From Isoetes taiwanensis (taxonomy: Eukaryota; Streptophyta; Lycopodiopsida; Isoetales; Isoetaceae): DNA of 64,000 bases. The notes beneath the pieces are model-generated. The model had not been told where the DNA came from. It made no database searches and saw nothing but the letters and a program-made list of their open reading frames with translations. Position numbers and translations under genes: made by a program. Below, in pieces: positions 45,104 to 56,454 of the stretch; within the stretch, counting starts at the first letter, position 1; every line of letters starts with the position of its first letter. The DNA is taken from positions 12,726,283 through 12,790,282 of the forward strand of contig JAJEKV010000032.1 of assembly GCA_021234155.1 (NCBI GenBank). The letters are read 5' to 3'.

Positions 45104-46595
45104 CGTAATGCACATTAGGGTGAGATTATGTTTATGCAAAAATTTCCCCTCTCTCTTTTTTTCTAGCTGCTCCGGCGAGGCGATCGCCGTCATTCTAGCA
45201 GCTCTATCTTTTCTAAGAGCTTCGGGCGAGGCACTGCCTGGATTCAGTACTATTGGCGAGTTTTAGTAGGATTTTGTTAAGAAATATGAAGTTTCTTGAA
45301 GATTCTTCAATTTTCTAGGTTTGGAGCAGTATCAGCATGTCCTGGCAACGTTTTCTTGAAGTCCAGGAAGAAGTTCATGGGCCCGTGATATCGTTTTACC
45401 GGAATGGGCGATGGTGAAACCCTTGTCGGAATGGGTGATGGTCAAACCCTTATCCACTGCTAATGCAGTTAAATTTGCAAATCTAAAAGTGCTGGCTGCA
45501 ATGCAAAAATGTTTGCATGATAAAGAGTTTTGTGGGCCACAAATGTGAGTGAGAGCCTTGAAGGAAACACATGGAAAGCTCTGAGAGATAATCTCCTAGC
45601 AATGTGTGCAAGGAAGCTACAGTGTGTTCATTGAAGAATGAGTGAAGAATCGATTGTTATATGTGCAGATTCTGCTGCGTGTTGAAAACATTTGTGTTGT
45701 AATCTATAATTACATTTTGTAATCTGAAATGCTGAATGTAATCTGGGTTTTTATCTGCGGTTGTAATAAAAACTGTAGAAGATAATTTGTGTTTTGTGTG
45801 AGTCTGGAATAACAGATGGTGGAGACAAAATTACAAAGAGTGGAGCTGAAATAATGGTTTTGAAAACACGCGAAAAATGACAGTAATATCACCCTAATGT
45901 GGATTACGTCATGAATAGAATCTACGTTCTTCACAAATGGCAGTTCCTGTTAGTATATATATGTAACTAAAGTTTTTCCATGAGAGAAAGTATTAGCTTT
46001 TAGAGTGTGCTAAAAAGCTTAAGTATTCGATGAACAAGGCTTTGTGCTTACTGTCCTTCCATCCCTTACACAATTAGGTTTCTTCTTAGGATCTTCTGCC
46101 ACTGAAACTGCAATTTCTAAACTTGGGTCAAAGGCATGCCTTTGCTGCAATATATCCTCGATGCTTCCAGGCCTTGAAGAGTATCTCTAATTATCCCCAT
46201 TGGTTGAACTAGCTCTAGCCTTTAATTCAAAGGAGCAAAACAATAGAATAAAAGCATGCCCCAATGCATTTGGACAGAGCAAGTTACAATACGAGAATAA
46301 TAAAACTTACGAGTCTGTGGCCTTGAATAGCAGCAAGCCGTGGCAAGGGAAATAAGAACGAGCCATAACGAGATGCCCCCGCCAATTTTTCAGTTTTAAT
46401 ATATATCATACCAGACAAATCTGAGGGTTTGTGCCAGATACCGCTGTAGCAAGTTGCAGAAATAAAACTAGGTTGGACTCTGGTGCTTGCAAGTTTTTTT
46501 TTGCAAGAGCTATCCTTCAATTTAATCAGTGTTTTATGCTACATCCTCTAGGTTTTTTCCCGCATCTTAAACCTGGCAGCTATGTCAAGAAATCG
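45104..46595. other. spacer, no supported gene
   Basis: A 78-codon minus frame at 46284-46520 is open but matches nothing I know. It could be an exon. The left target duplication of the hAT element is at its end. Confidence 0.35.
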
Positions 46596-46603
46596 AGTTT
46601 GCC
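46596..46603. repeat. hAT target site duplication, left (AGTTTGCC)
   Basis: Pairs with GGTTTGCC at 50218-50225, seven of eight bases identical. Eight bases is the hAT length. Confidence 0.7.
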
Positions 46604-49600
46604 CATGGTTAGCAGTTAGTAGTTAGAAGTTAGCTAACGACTAACGTAAAATAACGTCTAAGGGGTTAGTCTCAGACATACAAGCATAGGTTTTTGTGGC
46701 CACAATAAAAAGAACAGATTTGGCCAATTTGATATATGATATTTACTAATTTCATCATGGGTATTACGAATATGATATAGAAACATCTAAATTTCTACTC
46801 TAGCCTAATACTTTTGCTGATACAACTCAAACCTGCATCCTGCAAATCTCCACAACAATAAAAATCAGAAATCAGCCTCTAACCTGCAGTAAAATTCATC
46901 AACTAACAATTGCTATTGTAAGCAACATTGTTTTCCAAACATAAATTACTTAAAATCAATTAAAAACATATTTAACAATCACAATGAGGTCCAACAAGTA
47001 TACTTAATTTATATCATTAAGGATAATCAGCAACAGATTTAAAAAAAAATAAGACATTAATATGACAATAATAAAAAGAAAAAAAAAATTGTCATGCTTC
47101 AAACTCAAGTCAAATCGCTAATACTGCATCCTCGTCCTCGTTTTCAATACCCTCATCCAAACCCACATTCTCATCAGCCCCATCATTTTGTGAATTCTCA
47201 CCTGAACAATTTTCATTTGGAGAGTCTAGCTCCTCCACGTAATGTTACATCCTCATTATCCTCTTCGGATGAAACACTCATATCAAATAAAACAACTGGC
47301 TGAATTGGAGCAGCTCTCTGCACGATGTCTTCCACTTTTTCTTGCACAATTAGTAGTCCTTCATCATTCTTTTCAAGAATGATTTGGTCATAGTTTGCCT
47401 CTAGTCTTTTGCCATCATGTTTGTCTAAATTCTCATGCAGATGAAGAATTGTATGGATATAAACCATTTTTTCAGCATGTGAGGAAAGGAGGCTATTCCT
47501 CTTCTTAGTGACAATGCCTGCATATGACTCCAATTGCCTTCACAAGGGCTGCTACAAGTCCCTTGCCCCAATACTCGCATTGCGAACATCCTCAATTCTG
47601 AGAGAGGTCCTCCATGATCCTGCCACCATTGCAAGGGTGTTAGCATCTCGGGCCTCATCTTAGCAGCAGACAAGTTTTGATGCAATCCATTGCCCAAGGG
47701 ATTTCTAAACTCCGTTAGTTGTGTCACCAATTTAGTTTGGAGTGTAACATCACCTCTTGTGTACCTAATGAAAATTAACATTGTTAGATAACTAGTTAGA
47801 GTAGGGATATAGAAAAATGACAAACAATAGAAATAACAAATGTGTACCTTGGAAGAACAATGGAGAATGCATCATTGTCCATCTCGGAATCAATCCCTCA
47901 TGCTCTTCCATCATACAATCTATGATTGCTTGAATTTTTGAAGGTTACACTTTACCTTTCATCTCATTAAGGACCTCAACCAAATAATCCATGCACTCAT
48001 AAAATAACCCCATAGTAGAACCTTCCCTATCAGCCAACCTCAAGACTTTCAGTATAGGAGTGAGGATATAAACTATCTCCTTAGCCTGTGTAAAAAATTC
48101 AGCACTTCTAATCAAGGCGTACACTTCCTGACCAACAAGAGTTCTTGAGTGCTTCCAATTACTCCATTCATCACTCATGGTCATTTTCACCAATGTCTTA
48201 TCAACATCCTCGCTTACCAATTGTTCTAATACTATGAACATATATGCAAACCTAGTTGCCACTAGTTTAAGTAAAGACCTCTTGCAAAATTTATTCCATA
48301 GCGATACACCTGACTCCTTTTTCTTGATAAAGGTCACTATCTTCTCTGCTCCTTACTGATGGAAGAACCCAGTCTAATCTTCCAATGTCCTCAAATAAGA
48401 GATCTAAGCGATGACATGCACACCTTGTATAAAATATAGAAGAGACCTCCTCCAGCATTTCACCAGCTTTAACATAATTGGATCTATTATCCATGATCAC
48501 TTGCACAATATTCTCATCACCAACATGGTCAAGAACCTTTTTCAATTCAACATATAAAAAACAAGCATTTTTTTTCTTACCACTAGCATCCACGGATTTT
48601 AAGAACATAGAAATATAACAGTTTGATGCAAAAAAATAATAATAGGCCTTTTCCTAACATCAGACCAACCATCTGAGCAAAGAGATACATCGTACCTCTT
48701 TCAAGTATCCATCATGAGTTTAAGCCTTGTTTTCACATCTATATATTCAGCTTTCAAATGTTTCCTCTTCAAATCTCCAAAGCTTGGGGGCTGGTATCCT
48801 TCTCCAGCTTTAGCAATAGCCTTACAGAAGTCTTTAAAAGTCTTGGATTGAGCAACATTATACGCAATTCCACAACCATAGAATAGTCTTCGTTGTGCTT
48901 CATCTGCTTTGTTCCTCATTGAATGCCTAAAAAGCTTCACAATAGAATCTCAACCCTCGGCACTATCTTCTTGTCGCCTCTTGCGCAAAACATTGTTATC
49001 ATTAACACAGGATAAGGAAGACCACCTACATGTGATAAGACATATGCAAGTAAGAATGTGCAATCACATATCGAAGCAAATCAAGTAAATAAAGCAAATA
49101 AAAAACATAAAGAACTCACCTGAAGCTTGTAAAGACGCATTACCACCAGATTTAGAAGCCCATGATTCATTTCGAACCTCCTGTATGGATAATCTAGCCT
49201 CATCTACATTGAGTGTAAGATCATGAGCTCTCCTTTTTTTTAGCTCCTTGCCTTCTTGGATCTTCTCCATCTCCCTAATAACCTCAGCAGGTGCTCTTTC
49301 ACACTTTGCAACTCCAATGCCATCCTTTCCAGTTATGTGTGCACAGATTCTATCAGCATCTCCTGTCCAAGAATGCCTGCAATATCTGCAATTACATCGG
49401 TACTATCTCCCAGTAGAAGTTTTGTGCACAATAATAACATGTTTCCACTCTGGGCCCAGTCCCTTCCCCATTAAGTTCTACAGTAGATCATAAATTGAGT
49501 CAAAATTATATGAGAATCATAATTATAAATACTTGATAATGGAGACAATCATTCACATTACTGTAAAATCAGAATGCCATGGCATTAGAAAAAGACCAAG

Positions 49601-50217
49601 AGTCTATATATACATTAGAAAAAGCCATAAATATAATAAGGGGCTGAAATTTTGTACAAACTTTTATGACTTCCTATATCTGTTTTTGTTCTATCCCATG
49701 CCATAGCTCTGTGTTCTGTTCTATTCTAATTAATACTGAAAAGCTTTAAAAAGAAGGAAGCTTTAGAAGGAAGGAATTTAGAAATGAAAAGCAAAAAAGC
49801 AATTTTACGACATAATATTGTTATAATGTATAGAATGTGATCAAAGGAAAATAATTCGTAACTACTTGTATGAAGACAATCCATCAGCTCCCTTGCTTCC
49901 TGCTGCCTGCAGTATCTTCTGCCTGTCCCCCCATCGCGCCTGCCTGCTGCCGGATTTCCACGCTGCCCAGCAGCTCCAAAGGTCGAAACAGAGCCGAAAA
50001 GGAAAAAAGTCCATGTGGCGGCAAACGGTGAGGAAAATAGGCTCTGATTTTTTGATGGAAGGAATCGTGGTACAATAACACACACCTAGGTTTTTTTTTC
50101 TGAAATTGGCCACCTATAAATTCTGAGCCAAACTAACTATGTTAGCCACGCGTTAGAAGTTAGTAGAGTTATTTCACGTTAGTATAAAGAGGACTAACAC
50201 ATTATCTGTTAACCATG
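46604..50217 (-). mobile_element. hAT (Ac-like) DNA transposon, decayed
   Basis: Ends CATGGTTAGCAG (46604) and, inverted, CATGGTTAACAG (50217), one mismatch in 12. Subterminal GAAGTTAG and AACGT(T/C) words occur inside both ends (46625-46665 and 50145-50185). The interior encodes a broken hAT transposase. Length 3.6 kb. Confidence 0.85.
47213..49490 (-). pseudogene. hAT transposase: BED finger, DUF659, dimerisation domain
   Basis: Minus-strand pieces in order: BED-type zinc finger around 49480-49290 (CNCRYC, CAHITG, with an in-frame stop), 49270-49064 (REMEKIQEGKELKKRR), 48940-48701 (AQRRLFYGCGIAYNVAQSKT, QPPSFGDLKRKHL), 48608-48291 DUF659 (VQVIMDNRSNYVKAGEML, CACHRLDLLFEDIG), 48337-47945 (LVATRFAYMFIVLEQL, GSTMGLFYECMDYL), 47823-47425 dimerisation domain (PLQWWQDHGG, LGQGTCSSPCEGNWSHM), 47533-47213 acidic tail. 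Several frameshifts and stops, and likely introns, so no functional product expected. Confidence 0.85.
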
Positions 50218-50225
50218 GGTTTGCC
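50218..50225. repeat. hAT target site duplication, right (GGTTTGCC)
   Basis: See 46596-46603. Confidence 0.7.
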
Positions 50226-50598
50226 ATCATAACCTGTTGATTGGCATGATTTTTATGTTGACTAAGATGCATATTAAACTCTATTGAAATCAAGCTCTTC
50301 TGAGATCAGCAAAGATGCCTTTAAATTCAACATCATTAAGAATAATAAAGTTATCTGACTTGCTTTGCTATGATACCACAGAGCTGTAAGAAAATGTTCA
50401 GACTGCACAACCATTGACCTTCTTGGTCTTGCATAAACAGATTATAACCGTGCTAAGGCTTACTAGAAGTGGCACATAGTCCTACCCAGAGGTTAATCAT
50501 GATTTGTTGATAATGACCCAGACAACGGTATTCGTACATTCATTATGTGTTCTTATCGACATATGATCATAACTCACTTATATATTAATCCCTTGCAG
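50226..50598 (+). other. probable intron upstream of the 50.6-kb exon
   Basis: Non-coding by eye, ending in TTAATCCCTTGCAG, a good splice acceptor. Confidence 0.4.
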
Positions 50599-51285
50599 TT
50601 AAACAAGAGCTTCCATCCTTCAAAACAGAACCAAGTATGCTTGGTCAGAGCAGAGTCTCAATTACAGTAGAGCTGCCACACTTTGAAAAACTCCAATGTG
50701 AAGTGGCCACAACACCTGCTCAACTCGCACGTCTTAGAGCATCCACTCTAGCCAACAAATTGGGGTATGTCTTTCTTTGAATGGCTATAATGATTATTTT
50801 TTCCATGATCTAACAAGTCTGACAGATTCTCATATGAAAAACTATTCCAAGGTAGTTTGATAGTCAATCCAACTATTTATTCTCCAAATGCTATTGTATT
50901 CATTTGATCACAAATGCCAAGTCTGCGGCTTCCAATGGGCAATGTGAATACATGAGAATTAGCTAAGCTCGAAGAAAACAATAGTATGCAAATCTAGATT
51001 CCTGTACACTTCAATTTAACTATATTTATAAACAAAGATTTGTTGTTGTTCTATATTCATAACAGCAACATGGATACTATAGCTGAATATGGAATCACTA
51101 TATGCAATAAAAAAGGGGTCGACCCAGGTATTTATTCAAAGCTTTTATGTACCATTCTCACTAACCAAGGCTTCATGTACAAAAAGAACAACACATTTGC
51201 ATCTAATGAGAGCACCAAATCCGAAAGGGGACACGAGGATTGCACTTTCAAAAGAAGCCAGTTCAGGTATCATGTAGAATATTCA
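50599..51285 (+). CDS. exons of an unrecognised spliced gene (partial)
   Basis: Exon at 50599-50764 (acceptor CCTTGCAG, donor GTATGT): 54 full codons, KQELPSFKTEPSMLGQSR, ITVELPHFEKLQ, PAQLARLRASTLANKLG. Next exon 51066-51127 (acceptor AACAG, donor GTATTT): NMDTIAEYGITICNKKGVDP. Phases join exactly (two bases plus one). A third candidate ends at about 51267 (PNPKGDTRIALSKEA, donor GTATCA); its acceptor near 51205-51210 is uncertain. I do not recognise the family. Neighbouring exons are not visible. A hAT element lies in the upstream sequence and a LINE 73 bases after the third exon, so any further exons are separated by large insertions. Confidence 0.55.
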
Positions 51286-51357
51286 ATGTCATATTTCTAT
51301 GGACAGGAATAACCTCATTGTTATACTGGTTATAAATTTCTACACATGAAAAACAAT

Positions 51358-54300
51358 ACATCTCTTCGGCACTTCGGCAGTTGCGTCCTGATATTGTTTG
51401 CATTCAGGAGCATAAGTGTCACAGGGGTGATATGTCCAGGCTCATGAATATGGTTGGTAGGCAGTTTGGCTCTATTGCTTCTTCTTCTGGGCGGACTAGT
51501 GGGGGTACTCTTATTGCGTGGAGGATGGATGTGCAGGTCACGTACTCTGCAGCAGACATGTTTGGTCGGTGGGCAATAATTAAGTGGTTGGAGGGAGGGC
51601 AGGAATGGGGGATTGTTAATGTTTATGCCCCTAATCGGTAGTCTCGGCCCGAAGGGGTGCTTTATGGAGCCCACGATCGGGAATAAGTTGCGAGCCCTTG
51701 GTGGGTTGCAGGTTGCTTGATTGCTGTTAGGAGACTTCAATATGGTAGAGCGAGTAGAGGATCGCTCGGGTTTTGGAACAGGGTTGTGCATGGGTTTGAG
51801 AGGGACCAGTGGTCTCGTTTGTTCGCGGATTTGGCCTTGGTTGAGGTTCACGGGGACTTGTCTTTCACCTATTGTAATAGGCGATTAAGCGGGCGGTATG
51901 CTAGGCATGGCCGGTCTCTCACAGCTTCCCCATGCTTAGATTGGATGGTGTGCCCTCTTTCTTGCCGGAGTAACATTACATCTACCTCCATTTCGATCAT
52001 TACCCTCGGGTTTTGTCGGTCGGGTGCGGTTGCCTCTCGGCCCTCTAGGGCCGGTGTCCGTTTGAACACCCGGCTTCGGCGATCTGCGGATTTCGGCCCG
52101 GTGCGGGGAGTTGTGGCTTGATACCTTTTCATCTACGAAGGGTATTAGTATGGTGGTTGCATTGGCGAGGGGTGAAGCATTTTGCCAAGGTCTTTGGTAG
52201 GCGGCGTGTGCGGCGAGGCGGCGGGGAGTTGCATGGTCTCTATCGGGGAGTTGGAGAAGATTGGGGAGCAACCCGATGGCATTAGGGGAGAATGCGGTAT
52301 TGCAGTGGTATTGTTGCTCTGGAGCAGGTTAAAGTGCGGGAGGCGCGTGTGAAGGCGGCCCTTACACGGTTGAAGGAGGGGACACTAGTTCGTTCGGTGT
52401 TCTTGAGCGGCTAAGGCGTGGCGATATCACGCATCTATGGCGTCCCTTGCTTTGCCTGATGGCCGAACTTTGGAGGATCCCGCTGATTTGCAGAGGTATG
52501 TGCATGCTCATTTCTCAGGGTTTTTCGCACAGCGCTCTCTTTCCTATGAGCAGGAGATGCAGGAGCTTGTTTTGGGGGCTGTTAAGCCATCTATTCTGCC
52601 TCACCAGCGTGAGAGCTTGGAGCAGGAGCTCTCCAGAGAGGATTTAGCGGAGGCATGTATGTGCATGGCCAAGGATAAATGTCCTGGGCTGGATGGCATC
52701 CCTGTGGAGTTCTTTCAGACTTATTGGAAGTGGGCTGGTGAGTCTGTGTACCAGGTGTATCTTGAGTTGCTGCAGTCTTCTCAAATAGATAGGATCTTGA
52801 ATACCGCATGCATTTCCTTGATTCCTAAGGTTAGGCAGCCTTCTACTATTAATGATTGGAGGCCTATCTCCTTGTTGTCCTCTGTGTACAAGATTATTGC
52901 GAAAGCCCTGGCAGAGAAGTTGAAGCCGGTGTTGACTTCTTCCATTAGTAAGGTGCAGTCTGGGTTTGTTCCTGGGAGGAACATTTTGACTAATGTTGCC
53001 GCAGCTTATGAGGGCCTTTATTGGGCGGAGAGCGAGTCAAGGCATTGCCTATCTTAAGCTTGACTTTGCCAAAGCTTACGATAGTGTTCGTTGGGAGTTC
53101 TTGTCTGCCATGATGTTAGCGTTGGGCTGTGGTCCACGCTTTACAGAGACAGTCATGAAGCTACATAGGTCAGCACGGGCTATGGTGGTGTGCCAGGGTG
53201 AACCCTCCGCCTTTTTCTCCTTAGGCAGAGGGGTGCGCCAGGGGTGTGTTTACGATTGTGGCGGAGGCACTTGTCTCGATTGTTTTTGGTTGCGATGAGA
53301 GGAGGGGGTGGTGGATGGGCTTGGATGCAAGATGGTAGCCGGCCAGATTATTAACCGGTTTGCCGATGACACTTTCCTCTTCTTGGTGGCGTAAGAGCGG
53401 AATTTTGCGGAATGTGAAGGGTTTCTTTGGATACTTTCTCCTTGGCCTCGGGCATTCTTGAATTGGGGTAAATGCTCGCACTATGGGCCCAAGCCCGACT
53501 CCGCCTCCCCTTGTTTGGCTCTATTCCCTTGGAAGGTGCTTCGGTGTAATGTATGTACTAAGTTGTTGGGTATTCCCTTTGGAGGGATGTTTCCATGGGG
53601 AGGGTGTGGGATGAGATTTTGCGGGGTTTGCGAAACACCTCAATTGGTGGAAGGGCTGCAAGTTGTCCATGGCGGGTAGGATCACTATTGCCAAGTCGGT
53701 ACTTTGTAGCACTCATGTGTATACTGACATCTGTGATGTTAGCTCCACGAGGTTAAGATACGGGCTTTGGATAAGATTGTTCAAATTTTTTGTGGGGTGA
53801 GGGGATGATGAAGGGGCGGTTGTTAAAGTGGCTTGGTGGAAGTGTCTCCGCCCAGGGAGGATGGGGGCTTGGCCACTCTGGATTTGGCCTTGCATAGTAA
53901 GGTGTTGGTCTCCAAGTTTGTTTGGAGCATTCTGCAGGATGGAGCATCTTCTCCTGGTGCGGCACTGTTATTGCAGTCTCTTCGCCATTGTGTGGCGTTT
54001 GGGAAGCCGTTTGTGCATGTGGAGTTGCCCTGGGCACTGTTGTATGGTCTCCAGCCTTTCTCACATGCATCCCCTTTTCTCACAGGGGTGTTGCGGGCTT
54101 GGGATCATGTGCGTGTGCTCTTCCAGCTAGATTATGCCTCGGTTTATCACCACTCTTCTCCTTTCTTGTGGGTTCCTCTACCCCCTGCGCACTTGCCCTT
54201 GGGTTTGCCGCCCGTGCATGCTCGGGCCTTGAGACCCGTTGGAGGTGAGCTTTGTGCTCACCTTGGAGGATTGGTATTGGGGTGGTCAGCTAGCCGTGGG

Positions 54301-55211
54301 AGTTCTTCGAGCTTCGCTTTTGCACGAGGCGGTGTAGGGCTATCTCGGAACAAGTGGCGAGGAGTATTCCGCTGCACATACCTATAGTCCCTCAGGATGA
54401 TGTGGTGGTGCAGGTTTGGAAGATTCATCCGGATGTTGTGTCTTTTTGTTTTGTGCGGTCTTATTACCGGGTCTTTGGCTATTCATGACACACTTGCCCC
54501 TTCGGGCAAGTGGTCTCTGCGGCTTCGGATTCTCGATGGGCTTCGGTGTGGGCGTGGACATGGAGCTCACTTCCCCACCGAAGGTTAGGGTGCTTACGTG
54601 GCGGTGGTGCACCGTTGTATCGGTGGTGAATGCCCTTGTGAGTCGGGATTTAGGCGGGTGTGAGCCCTCTCGCGCCCTTGTTGTGGCCTTCATCGTGAGG
54701 CGTGGAGCATTATGCGGTTTTATGCCCTCACTTGCGGGCTGCACGGGATTGGGTTAGGGCTCGGTTTTGTGAGATTGACTAGCCGGTGATTCTTCGCTTC
54801 ATGTGTATCCCGGTGCTTGGCCGCTCTTGCGGAAGCAAAGCCTTGCATCTGTCGTGGCTTGGTTGGTGTGGCTGATTTGGGCGGCGGCGGTTGTGGATCT
54901 TCGGGGGTTTTAGCGCCCCATGACCTCTCGATTCCTCAACTCAGGTACAAGCTATTTCAAAGCTTTCTGGTGTTCCCAGGATTGGTAGAGCAGAAGTTTG
55001 CCATTTGGCAGGACTTCTTGGGTGTTGTAGATGGTGATGGTCGGTTTGTACAGCATTAGAGTTGCAGTTTTTCTGTGAGTTTGTTGTGGAGTGTCGAGGT
55101 ATCGCTGTCTCTTTGAGGCAGTTCTCCTTCCTCCTCACTTGCTTTGTAACATTACCATTCTTTTAATATATTGCCGACACAGTTCTTCCAAAAAAAAAAA
55201 AAAACATCTCT
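51358..55211 (+). mobile_element. L1-clade LINE, 5'-truncated, target duplication ACATCTCT
   Basis: ACATCTCT at 51358-51365 and 55204-55211 flank the insert, which ends in a 15-base poly-A (55190-55204). It starts within the endonuclease. Noticeably more GC-rich than the surrounding AT-rich host DNA. Confidence 0.88.
51372..55060 (+). pseudogene. L1-clade ORF2, many frameshifts
   Basis: Endonuclease from LRPDIVCIQEHK (catalytic Glu kept) and GIVNVYAPN. RT: KDKCPGLDGIPVEFF, INDWRPISLLSSVYKIIA, QSGFVPGRNIL to 53055, then after a frameshift LKLDFAKAYDSVRWEFL (motif A), RGVRQGC (motif B, broken just after), RFADDTFLF (motif C variant FADD) near 53360. Later parts are scattered over three frames. 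The RT motifs make the L1 assignment certain; the product is dead. Confidence 0.88.
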
Positions 55212-56450
55212 CATTGATGACAGTCACAATGTTTGGTCTAAAAAAGAAAAAAGGTTGCCTAGGTAAATAAGTAAAATAATTTTAATTATTTAACTCTTTA
55301 AGATACAACTCATCCACTAACTAAAGATTCCTACTCAGAAAAAGCGATAGACTTATACATGGTGATGATGAAAGTCGCATTGCCAGTAATATAAAGAAGG
55401 GCAAAAATGCAAGATATTCAATCTAACAAAAATTCTATTAACTATAAATATCGCTACTCAAAATGAAATAGGTGCATCTAGAAAAAAGAGGGGTCGTCCA
55501 AGGTACTTGGATGCCTCGAGTTTCATCTCTTCTTCAAAACTGTAATTTAAAATAACACTCTAATTTGAAATAAGAATTTCTACAAGAAAATCAATATATC
55601 TATGCCTAGTTGCAAAGAAGCCCATGTCAATACGTCCAACAATGAAAATGACACTCACAGGTATTATATCTAACAATTTTTTATGAGAACGATAAAATCT
55701 TAGCATTTAGACTCATCTCGATGTTGAATATAAATTTCTATGCAAAATAACAAACATACAATTAACGACAACCAAAAGTAAATTGCCAGTGAAAAAAAAA
55801 AGGCAGAAAGCAAATTCCAGGTATGTCCATATCTCATGTTATTTCCACTCAATTTAGAGTATTCCTTTAATATAGAAATGCTACTTCTTTTAATGTCTCT
55901 TTCAATGATTCAGTCAATATGTTTCAATTATTTAAGTCTTTGAGATAGGATACATGCACTAATTAACTTACACAAGAAAAAGCAATGCACTTACACACAG
56001 TCATAATGAAAGTCACATTGCCAATAACAAAAGTGACGACAGAAATGCAAGGTAATCAAACTTCTATTTCAATAGATAGAAATTAGTAATGATGTTGTGT
56101 CATGAGATAGACATCTAACAATGATTTCATCCACCTTTCACAGTTATGACGATATAAATAGGTGCATCTAGAAAAAAGAAAAGTCATCCCAGGTACTTAC
56201 ATGCTTTGACTTTCATATTTTCCTCAGAACTATAATTTAAAGTAAGAACTTCTACAGGGAGAATGATAGGATCTTATCATTTAGACTCATTTCATGACAA
56301 CTAGAAGCAAATTACCAGTATCGAAAAAAAAGCAAAAGGCAAATTTCAAGTATGTCCATGTCTCATACTATTTCCACGCAATACAGAGTATTTTTTTTTT
56401 ATATAAAAATACTTCTTTTTTTAGTATGTCTTTCAGTAATTCAGTCATTT
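55212..56450 (+). repeat. two ~600-680 bp diverged repeat copies built from shorter modules
   Basis: 55300-55920 is repeated at about 55935-56450. Matching words: AGGTGCATCTAGAAAAAAGA (55470 and 56159), ATTTAGACTCAT (55705, 56280), AAAGCAAATTCCAGGTATGTCC (55806) against a close variant at 56337. Many modules end A-rich then (C)CAGGTA, like exon-donor junctions. No protein frame runs through them. They lie between the LINE and the Helitron coding region and may be the Helitron's 5' non-coding part. Confidence 0.65.
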
Positions 56451-56454
56451 ATTA

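Noticed and set aside
47213-49490. Reading the minus-strand pieces as an active spliced hAT-derived host gene
   Set aside because: Stops inside the BED and DUF659 regions and frame breaks not explained by clean GT-AG introns; decayed transposase is simpler.
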